42,460 nucleotides of DNA from positions 1 through 42,460 of the forward strand of contig NZ_FQXC01000011.1 in NCBI RefSeq assembly GCF_900129875.1, written 5' to 3'. How positions within the stretch are numbered: position 1 is the stretch's first letter; each line of letters starts with the position of its first letter. A program made the translations under genes and the position numbers. Source of the DNA: Marivita hallyeonensis (GTDB taxonomy: Bacteria; Pseudomonadota; Alphaproteobacteria; Rhodobacterales; Rhodobacteraceae). Below the pieces are notes generated by a model. The model ran no database searches. It was not told the origin of the DNA and saw only the letters and a program-made list of their open reading frames with translations. Positions 16,866-26,700 of the stretch are shown piece by piece.

Positions 16866-17019
16866 GGGGGTGTTGGCAAGACTTTGAGATTGTTTCGAAA
16901 AAGTGGCCTTTAAAGGGGCTTAACACGACTCTAACACATATTAACACCCAAAGGCGGACATCTGTACGCCTGAATGCTTGAACCTGCAGGATGGAAACGT
17001 CTGGGTTTACTGAGAAAGA

Positions 17020-18309
17020 TCAGAGCCGCTTTTTGAGAGCGGCGTCATAGAGTGGGGCAGGATGCGGCACCTTGGCGAGGGTCTCTCGCGCACGGCGCGC
17101 TTGCAGGGATTTGGCCGCGTCTTCCGGGAAGTGCTGCGCGATCTCGGCGATGCCCTTGGCATAAAGCGCCGGGTTGTGACGGTCTTCCAGCCGGGTGCGG
17201 CCGGTCTGGGCGAGAGTTTCACCCAGGGTGCGGTCGGCATTCACGCGGCGGATCAGATCCTGCAAGGCTGGGATTTCTCCGTCGATCGGGATCTTGAACA
17301 CCGTGTCGTCAGGTAGAGAGCCATACCAGCCCAGATCAGTGACCACGGCAGCGGCGGCGGCGTTCCAGATGCGGAGCTGGCTGCCGGAGGCTTCTCCCAT
17401 CGTGGGATAGCGCAGGTTGAAGACGAGGTGTGCTTGCGCGAGGGCTGCGTCGAGGTCTGGTTCAGGAACAAAGCCGTGGACTTGGACATGGGCCTCAAGG
17501 CCGAACTGTTCGAGCTTTTCGCTCAGAACCGAGCGGTCCCAGACATTGCCCATGATATCGAGTTTGAAGTCGATCTCACCTTTGAGGGGACCAAGCGCTT
17601 CGAGCACCTCCCAAAGGCGACGATTGGGGCCGATATGGCCGAACTGGACAAGCCGCAAGGGGCCGTCCGGGGCGCGCTTTGCTGACGGTGCACTGGCGGA
17701 GGGTCGGAAGGGCAGGTCCAGCTGGTAGGCCGGGACAATGCCGGTCGCTTTCACGGCGTCGAACGCAGCAGGCGTGTGCGACAGCACGGCGGCGGCGTGG
17801 TCGAGGCAGAGGTGGAAGCCGGGATAGGTCTCCGACAGGACATTGGCGCCGGAGCGGCGGGAGAGCACGTCCTGCGCAGCGGCCAGACCTTCAGGGCCGT
17901 ACCAGCGCAGCATTTCCGCCTCGTAGATGTCGCGCGGGAAGCCTGCGAAGCGCATGGCATCGTGCAGCATTTCCTGAATGGCCAGATCGTGCAGCACGAT
18001 GATCGACGGGATGCGGCGGGCCAGTGTCAGGAAGCCTGCGTGATAGGCCCAGGAGTTGCCGATATGGATGAAGATCACGTCCGGGCCGTCGCCATGACCT
18101 GCTTTGGCGAAATCGCGGGGCAGGGTTTCGTGAGGGTTGATTTTTCGGACGGGGCAGAACGCTTCGGTCGCACGATCCCAGTGGCGGGCGTCGGTCCAGA
18201 CGGTCAGATCCGTGGCCTCGGCCAGTTCCGGCAAGATGCGGTAGGTGTAATGAGCGATGTCGGTGGTCGCCTCGGGGATGGGCGAGATCCAGTGGACCTT
18301 TGGTTTCAC
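17020..18309 (-). CDS. GT-B glycosyltransferase
   Basis: A 429-aa glycosyltransferase starting with MKPKVHWISPIPEATTDIAHYT, typical of GT4 enzymes of surface-polysaccharide clusters. The C-terminal half has RLVQFGHIGPNRRLWEVLEAL (in part), LDIMGNVWD, VHGFVPEPDLDAALAQAHLVFNLR (in part), and the donor-site region PTMGEASGSQLRIWNAAAA with paired acidic positions. The start is a GTG at 18309 that overlaps the upstream stop as GTGA (18306-18309), so it is translationally coupled to the fusion protein. It is the last gene of the minus-strand glycan operon and ends 155 bp from the oriV iterons. Confidence 0.87.
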   Translation of the reverse strand: MKPKVHWISPIPEATTDIAHYTYRILPELAEATDLTVWTDARHWDRATEAFCPVRKINPHETLPRDFAKAGHGDGPDVIFIHIGNSWAYHAGFLTLARRIPSIIVLHDLAIQEMLHDAMRFAGFPRDIYEAEMLRWYGPEGLAAAQDVLSRRSGANVLSETYPGFHLCLDHAAAVLSHTPAAFDAVKATGIVPAYQLDLPFRPSASAPSAKRAPDGPLRLVQFGHIGPNRRLWEVLEALGPLKGEIDFKLDIMGNVWDRSVLSEKLEQFGLEAHVQVHGFVPEPDLDAALAQAHLVFNLRYPTMGEASGSQLRIWNAAAAAVVTDLGWYGSLPDDTVFKIPIDGEIPALQDLIRRVNADRTLGETLAQTGRTRLEDRHNPALYAKGIAEIAQHFPEDAAKSLQARRARETLAKVPHPAPLYDAALKKRL

Positions 18310-20744
18310 GTGACGTCTCCCGGCAGCGGGGTGGATTTCACGACGCGCAAGAAGGCGTCCTGCGAACAGGGCAGCGTGAGCGTGGGCGCACGGCCTGATC
18401 CGGTCATGGTGCCGACCCCGGACTGGTAGAGGTGCAGGCGCAAGGTGCCTTGGTCCTGGATGCCTTCGGGGTCCAGTCGCAGCGCGATCTCGCCGGCGCT
18501 GTGGGGCGCGATTGGGGCCGTGATGGGCTGCATCAGGTGCTGATGGCGCAGGTCCCCTGCCCCGTCGATCCATTCGGCAAGGATGCAGGTGGCGTGATCA
18601 CCGCCCACGGACCACCATTGGTTCGAGCCGTTCTGAACGGTGATCCGTGTCAGGCCTGTGGCGCTTTCAACAGAGGCCACCGACAGCGTTCCGGTCATGC
18701 GGGTCGGGTCGCCGTGGTAGAAGCGCTTGGGCAGGCCTTTGGGGGCGCTGGCCTTTTGGGCGAGGTAGAAAATCGTCTCGCCGCGCAGGGTCAGATCATC
18801 GCCGCGTTCGACCAGCATTTCGGCGATTTTGGGGTCAATCGTCCGGTCGTAGACATCAACCGTACGGATCAAAACCGTCTCGAACCCTGCCGCCTGACCC
18901 AGATCCGGCAGGTCTTTTGGCCCATGTTCGCGGTTGTGACGGCCGTAAACGCCGCCTGAAGGCACGAAGATTCCGAAGGAGTAGGGGGCAATACCGTTGA
19001 GCATCTTCGACACGCCCCGGTGGCTGACAATATTGGGTGTTGTCAACAGGATATGCCCGCCGGGCTTGAGCACGCGGTTGGCTTCGGAGAAGAAGAAATA
19101 CGGGTCGAGGGCCAAGTGTTCGAGGATCTCCATCCCCGTGACCAGTTCGAAGCTGTCGTCGGGGTAAGGCCACGGGTCGCGTTCGGAATTTACGGCCTCG
19201 AGGCGAATGTCAAAGCCGGGGAAAGCGCCCTCTTGTACGGATCGTACGGTTTGAACGTACGGATCAGGGCCTTCCCAGAGGCCCGCCATCCGGATGCCGG
19301 GGAACTGGTTGGCCAGCAGCGCCTGGAAGACGAGCGGCGGGAAGACACCGACGTCGAGAGCGGAGGTGACCGGAATGCCGTCGAGCGCGCGAAGCGTCGT
19401 CATGTACCGCGTCCAGTGGGTGCCGAGGTAGTTGGCGAGGCCGGTGTCGATGGGCGGCGCGTGGTCGCCCAAAAGGCCCGGCAGTTCATCAAAGGCGTAG
19501 GCGGCCAGAACCTCTTCGATATTGGCAAACGGCAGGTCCTCGGGGGCCGAGGGCGGCGCTATGGCGGCTGTGAGGGTCTGGACGGCCTGTTCCTGCGGGG
19601 ACAGCTCTGGCGGGGCCTCAGCAGGCGCTGTGGCGGTGTCCTCGGGCGCTGAGGTGCCCTCCTCCACAGGGAGTGGGTGCACTTGCTGATCGGACCGGCC
19701 GACGAGGGTGTCGACCACGTGCTCCCACGTGATCTGCATGTCAGTGTAGCGGGCAAGACCCGCCTGCCCCATGCGCTCTGCTCCGGTGGGGTCTGACATG
19801 ACCTCTTCGAACGCCTGACCAAGATCAGCGGGTTTGGGGGCCGTGACGCGGCCCTCGATGCCGTCGGTGATGAATTCCAGGGGACCGCCGGAGTCGGTGC
19901 AGGTGATGACAGGTCGGCCGGACAGCATCGCCTCCAGCGTGATGTAGCCGTAGTCCTCGTCCTGTGGGACAAAGACCACCGCGCGGGCCTCGGCGTAGTG
20001 GCGCAGCAGGGTTTCGTCATCGACGCGGCCCAGCCATGTGATGCGGTTGGCGATCCCAAGCTCCAGCGCCAGCGCGTGCAGGTCCTGCTGGTAGCCGGGG
20101 TTCTCGGCGACACCGGCGATGACCAGCGGGATCTTGGAGCGCGTCGCGGCCAGACCGCGCAGGATCAGTTCGAGGCGCTTGGACGGGTTGATGCGACCGG
20201 GCGCAAAAAGATAATCGCCGTAGTCTCCCTGCCAGAGCCGCTCGGCATTGGGCGGCGGGTGGTAGAGCGGTGTGGCGTCGAGATCGAGATAGGTTTTGAG
20301 CCGCCCCGCCACGTTGCCGGAATTGGCGTAGATCGGGTGAGGGCTGGCGGTGAAGGCGGCGCGGTCCTCTGCATGGATGAGCGCGCGCAGCGCGTCGCCA
20401 TCGGGGTCGTGCATCAGATCGGCATCGCCGGTGGACCAGAGGTCATAGGCGGCGCGGTGCTGATGCAGGATCCAGTAGAGCTTGTTCGGGTGATGCGCGA
20501 GCCAGGCCGGAAACTTGAGCCCGATGGCCATGTCCACCGGCACCCCTTCGAACTCCGACAAGTCGTGCATGCGCGCCGCGAGGATGTGATCTGCCAGCAC
20601 CTCGCCGGGATACCATTTGAAGGGCAGCGTGATCTCGGTCGCCTCGTGGCCGTACTGGTTCAACGCCGCGACAAGATTGGCCGCGTGGCGTTCGGCCCCG
20701 CCATGGACAAAGGGCACCTGCGTGCGAAGAACGCCGATCCTCAT
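18306..20744 (-). CDS. Glycosyltransferase-methyltransferase fusion protein
   Basis: An 812-aa two-enzyme protein. Residues 1-345 form a GT-B glycosyltransferase: FVHGGAERHAANLV at 12-25, YLFAPGRINPSKRLELIL at 178-195, and the EX7E-type donor site DEDYGYITLEAM at 262-273. An Ala/Pro/Glu-rich linker (about 355-405) follows. Residues 405-640 are a SAM-dependent methyltransferase-like domain with SALDVGVFPPL at 461-471, GMEILEHL at 536-543 and RVLKPGGHILLTTPN at 557-571. The glycine-rich SAM loop is weak (DVGVFPP), so activity is uncertain. Residues 655-812 are a beta-rich, immunoglobulin-like end (TRITVQNGSNQWWSVGG), perhaps sugar-binding as in Wzt-type C-termini. Its start overlaps the upstream stop (ATGA), and its stop overlaps the downstream GTG. 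Likely role: adding and methylating or capping a sugar on a surface glycan. Confidence 0.87.
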   Translation of the reverse strand: MRIGVLRTQVPFVHGGAERHAANLVAALNQYGHEATEITLPFKWYPGEVLADHILAARMHDLSEFEGVPVDMAIGLKFPAWLAHHPNKLYWILHQHRAAYDLWSTGDADLMHDPDGDALRALIHAEDRAAFTASPHPIYANSGNVAGRLKTYLDLDATPLYHPPPNAERLWQGDYGDYLFAPGRINPSKRLELILRGLAATRSKIPLVIAGVAENPGYQQDLHALALELGIANRITWLGRVDDETLLRHYAEARAVVFVPQDEDYGYITLEAMLSGRPVITCTDSGGPLEFITDGIEGRVTAPKPADLGQAFEEVMSDPTGAERMGQAGLARYTDMQITWEHVVDTLVGRSDQQVHPLPVEEGTSAPEDTATAPAEAPPELSPQEQAVQTLTAAIAPPSAPEDLPFANIEEVLAAYAFDELPGLLGDHAPPIDTGLANYLGTHWTRYMTTLRALDGIPVTSALDVGVFPPLVFQALLANQFPGIRMAGLWEGPDPYVQTVRSVQEGAFPGFDIRLEAVNSERDPWPYPDDSFELVTGMEILEHLALDPYFFFSEANRVLKPGGHILLTTPNIVSHRGVSKMLNGIAPYSFGIFVPSGGVYGRHNREHGPKDLPDLGQAAGFETVLIRTVDVYDRTIDPKIAEMLVERGDDLTLRGETIFYLAQKASAPKGLPKRFYHGDPTRMTGTLSVASVESATGLTRITVQNGSNQWWSVGGDHATCILAEWIDGAGDLRHQHLMQPITAPIAPHSAGEIALRLDPEGIQDQGTLRLHLYQSGVGTMTGSGRAPTLTLPCSQDAFLRVVKSTPLPGDVT

Positions 20745-22138
20745 GCGTCTTTGTCTCCGGGTTTGGTCCCGAGGACGGCGAGATCCTGCGGTCCGAACAG
20801 CAGGAAGGCCAGCTCATCGTTGAAATCGGGCGCGTCGAGGAATTCCTTGAACCGCTCGTGCGGGTTGAGCGCGCGCACCTCCACGGGATCGAACCCGGCG
20901 GTGTCGAAGAGCACGGTCAGCACCTGTTCCGGCATCGGTTTGAGATGCGTTGGATCGGTGTGGAACGTGGTGGCGCCGACCAGTACGTTGCGGGTGTGAG
21001 GCGTCTCGAACATCAGCACCCCACCCGGGGCCAGCACGCGCTGCGCTTCGCGGGCGATCCAGGCCACGGCATCGAAAGGCAGGTGTTCGACCAGGTGATG
21101 GGCGGAAATCAGCGCGAGGCTGTTGTCGGGCTGGTCGGCCAGCGCTTTCAGCGCATCGCCGAGGCGCACGTCGAGCCCCTGCTCCTTTGCGGCTTCGATC
21201 TGCACCGCGTTGGTGTCAACACCGAACCCCTCGATCCCCGCGCGTTTCAACAAGCCCAGCCATTCGCCGCGCCCGCAGCCGATGTCCATGACCGGTTTGC
21301 CCCCGGTGCGCATCACCGCGGCCTCGACGTCGGGCAGGTAGATGCGCAGCCGGTCGGCGATCTCCTCGACCGAGCCGCGGTAGCGGTTCTCCAGCCGGTG
21401 GTAGAAACTGTCCTTGAAGGCGTCGAACCCGTCCGATGGCGGCAAATCGAGCGCGGTGCGGGGGGCGGTGTCGGGTATGGCCCCTACCCCACCCTGCCCC
21501 GCAATCGCATCGACCCGACGTGACAGATCGGCGAAGACCCGCGCCATCAGCGCGGTCTCGGAGTGCAGGGTGTTCAGCAAATGCGCCCGTTCACTGCGGT
21601 GTTCGTGCACCACGCTGTCCACCAGCACGTGGTGCTGTTCGATCCGCTGCGCGGTGCGGGTGATGTCGTCCATAAGCCGCGCACCTTTCGGCCCCTGCCC
21701 ATCGAGCGTCTGCCGGAATTCCTCGTTGGAGCGCCAGATCTCGCGGATGTCGCGGCCAAAGCGGCCCAGTTCGCCTTCGATATCATCCATGCGCAGTTCG
21801 GCATGGGTGATGCGTTTCTTGGCGTCCTTGGCCATGTATTCGGTCCGGCCCAGTTTGAAGATCGCCGAAAAGTAGCGTTCGAACCGCTTGAGCGGTGTGA
21901 GTTTGCGGCGTTTGGTCATGACCGATGATCCTGAATGAGAGCTCTTCTTGGCAGAGGCTTTGGCGGTACCGGTCCCCTTGAGCCGGGCTGCGACATTGGC
22001 CAAGGCCCCGGCTTTGGCTGCACCCTGCTCACCGGAGGGAACATCCTGCGGGACGGCTGGCACAGACAGGCGCGCCTCAACTGACGGGGTGTAGGATGTC
22101 ACCACGACATCCGGTCTGGATGGTTCGTCGGATGTCAT
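20741..22138 (-). CDS. SAM-dependent methyltransferase with N-terminal coiled coil
   Basis: A 465-aa class I methyltransferase. Residues 1-75 are low-complexity. Residues 100-215 are charged and heptad-like (RMDDIEGELGRFGRDIREI and further helices), a likely coiled coil. The catalytic domain has the SAM loop VMDIGCGRGEWLGLL at 283-297, acidic residue D308 in GFGVDTN, the LGDAL motif, SAHHLVEHL at 345-353 and RVLAPGGVLMFETP at 367-380. The combination resembles the methyltransferases that cap or size O-antigen chains (WbdD-like), but no kinase domain is present. The start at 22138 is used; an internal ATG at 21919 (MTKRRKL) is an alternative. It overlaps the fusion gene by 4 bp (ATGA). Confidence 0.88.
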   Translation of the reverse strand: MTSDEPSRPDVVVTSYTPSVEARLSVPAVPQDVPSGEQGAAKAGALANVAARLKGTGTAKASAKKSSHSGSSVMTKRRKLTPLKRFERYFSAIFKLGRTEYMAKDAKKRITHAELRMDDIEGELGRFGRDIREIWRSNEEFRQTLDGQGPKGARLMDDITRTAQRIEQHHVLVDSVVHEHRSERAHLLNTLHSETALMARVFADLSRRVDAIAGQGGVGAIPDTAPRTALDLPPSDGFDAFKDSFYHRLENRYRGSVEEIADRLRIYLPDVEAAVMRTGGKPVMDIGCGRGEWLGLLKRAGIEGFGVDTNAVQIEAAKEQGLDVRLGDALKALADQPDNSLALISAHHLVEHLPFDAVAWIAREAQRVLAPGGVLMFETPHTRNVLVGATTFHTDPTHLKPMPEQVLTVLFDTAGFDPVEVRALNPHERFKEFLDAPDFNDELAFLLFGPQDLAVLGTKPGDKDA

Positions 22139-22252
22139 AAAGGCCCCCCTGCCCAGCGTGATGCGTCGCGCGCAGGCGGTTGCTCATAGGTGCTGCCTGC
22201 GCCAAAGGCCATCGCCCATCCCGCCGCCCCATTCAAGAGGGGGCTCTCTGTC

Positions 22253-22555
22253 TTACAGGTCGTTTTCCGCCTTGTAGAGCGCCCAGGCTTCCTCGATCAG
22301 CACCCCTTGCTGGACACCGCGGGCGCGCGCCTCGTCACCAATTTCGCGCGCAACGTCAGGCATCACCTTGGCGTGAACCTGCCCGGTGCGCGGACTGGGT
22401 TTGCGACCCCGGCGTTTTTTCGGGCTGCGGTCCGTGAACCCGTGTTTTTCTGCAGCGGCGTCAGTCTTGGCGACGGTTTTGGGACTTGTATCCTTGGGTT
22501 TGGCACGCAGCTTTCCCGGCGTGATGGAGATGCCAAAGGGGTTTTTGTCGGACAT
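22253..22555 (-). CDS. ParB/ParG-like small partition protein
   Basis: A 100-aa basic protein immediately downstream of parA (4-bp gap). The N-terminal half is Lys/Pro-rich and flexible (GKLRAKPKDTSPKT, PKKRRGRKPSP, an AT-hook-like RGRKP). The C-terminal part (VHAKVMPDVAREIGDEARARGV, shown in full here as it is 22 residues only in pieces: VHAKVMPDV, AREIGDEAR) could be a ribbon-helix-helix strand plus helices. This is the layout of ParG-type centromere-binding partners of small ParA proteins: a mobile tail that stimulates the ATPase and a DNA-binding fold. Assignment rests on position and composition, not strong sequence identity. The array at 23241-23323 would be its target. Confidence 0.72.
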   Translation of the reverse strand: MSDKNPFGISITPGKLRAKPKDTSPKTVAKTDAAAEKHGFTDRSPKKRRGRKPSPRTGQVHAKVMPDVAREIGDEARARGVQQGVLIEEAWALYKAENDL

Positions 22556-22559
22556 ACGC

Positions 22560-23219
22560 CTATCCCTCCCCCGCGAGGCGTTTGTAGACCTGCATGGCAA
22601 AGGCGCGGGCATTGTCGCGGGCGCTGTCCATATTGCCCATGGGGGGCATCGAATGCAGATCGCCACCGAAGGCGAAGAGCCCGGAAAAGGCCGCGCGTTC
22701 CATCAGCGGCGGGTCGATCACGTCGACTCCCTGCTGGCGCAGCGATATCTCGATCCCCTTGTGCTGTTTCGACACGATCGCCTTGGTCATGGTGAAGACG
22801 ACGGCATGGGGGATGCGACGGTCGAGCGCCTCTTCCTCTTCGGCGATGAGCTGAATCGCGCGCGCGCCGATGGTGGCATCGAGCGTGGTGGCCCGCATCG
22901 GTGTCAGCACCAGATCGGCCTGTGAAATGGCGCGGGAGACAAGCCGCGAAGCGACCCCTTCGAGGTCGACAATCACCACCTGCCCGTCCGCATCATGCGC
23001 CTTGATCGTGCGCACGATATCGGCCTCAGTGATGTCCGACAGTACGGTGATGTTCCTTGGCACATCCGCCTGGTCAGCCCACAGGGTCAATGACCTGTTC
23101 GGGTCGCAATCCAGCAGGGTCACGGGCACGTTTTCATGTGCCAATTCAGTGCCCAAGAGGACGGCTGTGGTGGATTTTCCGGCACCGCCCTTGGGCGATG
23201 CGACGACGATGGTTGGCAT
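22560..23219 (-). CDS. parA: ParA-type partition ATPase (type Ib, small)
   Basis: A 219-aa ParA/MinD-family ATPase that positions plasmid copies on the nucleoid. It has the deviant Walker A KGGAGKSTT at 10-18, the A' segment TLLDCDPNRSLTLWAD, and Walker B VVIVDLEGVAS. The length and the lack of an N-terminal helix-turn-helix mark the small type Ib class (ParF-like), whose centromere lies upstream of parA and whose repressor is the small partner. ATG 23219 is placed at the conserved MPTIVVASPKGG; a longer open frame upstream runs through the repeat array and is not coding. It is co-directional with the small partner 4 bp downstream. Confidence 0.93.
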   Translation of the reverse strand: MPTIVVASPKGGAGKSTTAVLLGTELAHENVPVTLLDCDPNRSLTLWADQADVPRNITVLSDITEADIVRTIKAHDADGQVVIVDLEGVASRLVSRAISQADLVLTPMRATTLDATIGARAIQLIAEEEEALDRRIPHAVVFTMTKAIVSKQHKGIEISLRQQGVDVIDPPLMERAAFSGLFAFGGDLHSMPPMGNMDSARDNARAFAMQVYKRLAGEG

Positions 23220-23240
23220 GGAAATGTCCTGCTCATTTGT

Positions 23241-23323
23241 AATTATCCGATAATTCCTATAACCGGATAATTTTGAATATCCAATAATTTTGTTTATCCG
23301 GTAATCTAAAATATCCGGTAATA
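23241..23323. repeat. Centromere/operator-like array, 17-bp period, upstream of parA
   Basis: Variants of TATCCGGTAAT occur at 23244 (TATCCGATAAT), about 23260 (TAACCGGATAAT), 23278 (TATCCAATAAT), 23295 and 23312 (both TATCCGGTAAT). Starts are 16-18 bp apart, and the last four steps are close to exactly 17. The stretch is AT-rich and sits just upstream of the parA ATG. This is the expected place for a parS-like centromere that doubles as the operator. Confidence 0.8.
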
Positions 23324-23468
23324 TTTTCCAGAGGCGTTTGAGCCGCCTTCCAGGGACACCTTGCACCACGGTGTCAGCCCCGTCGCATGGCTCGCGGGTA
23401 GGCAAATTGTTGCGGATTGGTCACGTCTGTTCGGGGTGAAATTTGAATTATGATTTTAAATCAACAAC

Positions 23469-23496
23469 TTGCCGTATCTCCCTAAAAGGGTATATA
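23469..23496 (+). promoter_or_regulatory. Predicted promoter of the S-layer-like gene
   Basis: TTGCCG (23469-23474) and TATATA (23491-23496) are separated by 16 bp. A palindrome TGATTT-T-AAATCA (23451-23463) lies just upstream of the -35 and could be an operator. Transcription from here gives a leader of about 210 nt. The leader contains a small hairpin (CCCTGC 23582-23587 / GCAGGG 23595-23600) before the AGAGGAAG ribosome-binding site. Long leaders are usual for very abundant surface-layer messages. Confidence 0.45.
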
Positions 23497-23716
23497 AACC
23501 ACTGTACAGGGGTATGTGTTTTGCTATACGTTTCTCCTTGTTGAATAGGAATCGACCGTTTAGAAGCCTATTCCAGTTGAACCCTGCCGGTTTTGCAGGG
23601 CGTGGTGCGTTCTCTTCTGGAGGTTGTACCCGTCGCGTAAGGCGCAGGAAGGGACAACAACGATCGTTGATGGGGCCGAATAAATCGGGCACCAAAATTT
23701 AAGAGGAAGATAAGCT

Positions 23717-26700
23717 ATGGCTCTCGACCTAAGCACGCTGTCAGCCGACCAACAGGTTGCAGCAATCTATATCGGCTATTACGACCGTGCAGCCGAACCG
23801 GATGGCGCGAACTTTTGGGAAACGGCAGTTGCCAATCCCAATCTCAGCCTGGAAGATATCGCAAGCGACTTCGCGACGCAGCCGGAAACTCTGGCGGCGT
23901 ATCCGTTTCTAGATAATCCCTCCGTTGCAGAGGCGAACGCTTTCATCACAGAAGTGTTCCTGAACCTCTTCAATCGCGCGCCCGATCAGGCTGGCTTGGA
24001 TTTCTGGTCCGCCGCTCTCATCGCCGCTATCAATGGGGACCAGGGCGCCATCTCGGTTGGCGAAATTATCCTGTCGATCATCGGTGGCGCTCAGAACTCG
24101 GCGGAAGGTAATGACCTCACCACCATCCTGAACAAGATCGAGGTTGCGACGTCTTGGACCGACGCGGCCGAGGCGGCTGGCGAGACGGATGCCTTCGGCA
24201 GTCTCAGCACATCGGTTCAGAATAGTGCGAAGTCGATCATTGAGGGTGTTACCGACGTAGCTTCGACTGTCGTTACAGCCAAGGCCACCATTGATGCCTT
24301 CTTTGGTCCGACAGGCGGTGTTGAGGGCGATGAATTTTTCCTCACATCGGCGACCGACGTCGAAACAGGTACAGCGGACGACGATTCCTTCTTGGGATAC
24401 ATCCAGCAAAACCCGTTTGCTGGCGGTGTGTCCAATTCGCTTTCGTCCGCTGACCGTCTGGATGGCGCCGGCGGAAACGACCGCCTGTACGCGGAGCTGA
24501 GCAAAGAGTTCCTGGGTGCAACTGCTGACGATGGTTCCTCTTCGCGGACTGATATCCAGCCGCGTCTGACAAGCATCGAAGAGATCGATATTGAAGCCCG
24601 TGATGACACCGAAGATGGTGCAAACGATCTTGATACCATTATCGTTGATGCCAAGCATATCGTGGGTCACGATGAAATCGGTTCCTACTACTCCGATGGC
24701 GATCTGAAGATCGAGAACCTGACCACGAAAGAAACAAGTGATGATGGCTCGGCGCGCAACACGTCCGAAATCACCATCACGATGGATCACACCGACAACT
24801 TCAACACAGACGATGACGCATCCGACCTCGAAGTTCTGTTCGACAACGACTATCTGCTGTCGGGTCAGGAAGCCGAAGGCAAGATCTTCTACTTCCTTTT
24901 GGACGAAGACGCGGAACTCGCAAATAACCCGAACCGCCTGAACAACATCGACGTGGACGGTATCCGTTTCACCATCGATCGCGGCAATGGTCCGGTTGAC
25001 GTTATCATCGAAGATATCGCAGCCAACGTTGCGGGCACCCACCAGGGCTTTGTGAACGCGCTGCAGCCTGCACTTCAGGCGTTGATCGCTGACGGCACTC
25101 TTCCAGCTGGCACAACTCTGACACTAGACCCGACGGTTACGGACTTCACCTTCCTCGACGATGGTTCTCGTTCGGATGACATTCCGGCAATCGTTCTGAC
25201 ATCAGGTGACGGTTCTCCGGTTATCGCGACCGGCTTCACCCGTATCGAAGAGCCAATTGGCGAGTACGACGTTTACGGCCGTTTCAACTCGGTCAATGAA
25301 GTCGAAGACCAGCCTATCTCTGTCGATATTGACCTTCATAAAGCCGGCCGTGGCGGTGAAGGTGGTGACCTTGTTGTTGGCGGCAAATCCGAAAATACTC
25401 CGGACGGCATTGCCGACGGTATTGAGGTGTTCAACATCAATGTGAAGGGCGCGGGCAATGATGACCCGAACGGTGGTATGACCAAGCCGTCCAACGTCGG
25501 CACCATCACTTCCACCGGGAACGAGCTGCGCGAAGTTTACATCGCGACAGACGCAATGTTTGCGCAAGGCGATACTTTTGCCAGCCTGACAGTCCGGAAC
25601 GGCTTCGATCAGGACACCAATGCAAACGTCGAAAGCGGCGATCTCCAGTTGATCAACGCAGATGCGTTCTTGGGTGACTTGACCCTGGGTGATATTGATG
25701 CGGCAAACAATGCGGGCCGTATCACCAACGCTAACACAATCACTGCGCAAGGTGGCGGAGACGTTACTCTTGGTCTTCTGCTTGATGGTAATGAGGTGGA
25801 TCAGGCTTATTCCGTCACAACCGGTGGCGGCAATGACTCGATCAACATGCTTATTGACGGCGATGCTCTGGATTTTGCCGGATCGAGCGTGAATATCTCC
25901 ACCGGCGGTGGTGACGACAGCGTGTTGATCGATTTCGACCTCGACACAACTCCTGGCCAAAACGAGCAGCTGAACCAGGCAATTCTGGACAACGTTCTTG
26001 TTGAGACTGGCGCAGGTAATGACACGATCACCATCGACGACGATGCGTTCGGTCAAGACGTGGGCAATGCCAACATCCGCGCTGGTGAAGGCAACGACAC
26101 GATCTACACAGATGGTGCTGCAAACCCAGCTGGCCAAAATGCGGTCTGGGCGTTCAACTTCGACAACATCCGTGCAGATGCTCAGGGTGGTATCGGTCTG
26201 AGCGCACCTGACGACTTGCCGGGTGTTCAGACATCTCTTGCCTACGTCGGTGGCGCAACCGTTACTGTCACGCTCTCTGGTGCAGGTCTTGCTGATCTTG
26301 CGGCAGGTGGTGGTGTCATGGCTGTTGCCGCTGCTGGTGCTGTCGCGGGTGATGATGGTTACGAAGCTTCTTCGACCATCGAATCTCTGATCAACGGTAA
26401 TGAGTATTACGGTGATCAGCGTGATGTGAACGCAGCCGTGATTGACGCGATCAACAATGATGACGTTCTCGGTAAGCTTCTTGTTGCTTCCATGGGTGCG
26501 AATAACACCGTAGTCGTCTCTTCGCTGACGTCGGGCAACTTCGCACCGATCGATCTTCGTATCGACATTGATCAGCGTGACGCAGATACAGAAAGCTACG
26601 CTAACGCTGTTCTGAGTGAAGCACAGCAAGTGTTCAGCAACTCTGATCTGACGTTGACAAACCTCTGGGGCACAACCTCGTTTGCGACACCTGCAAACTA

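Noticed and set aside
23451-23464. A second FNR box (TGATTTTAAATCAA)
   Set aside because: The half-sites are separated by 5 rather than 4 bases and the first half reads ATGAT. It is kept only as a general palindrome near the predicted promoter.
23469-23702. A 77-codon open frame in the leader of the 1448-aa gene
   Set aside because: It overlaps the predicted promoter, is Arg-rich with no ribosome-binding site, and ends just before the real start. It is leader sequence.
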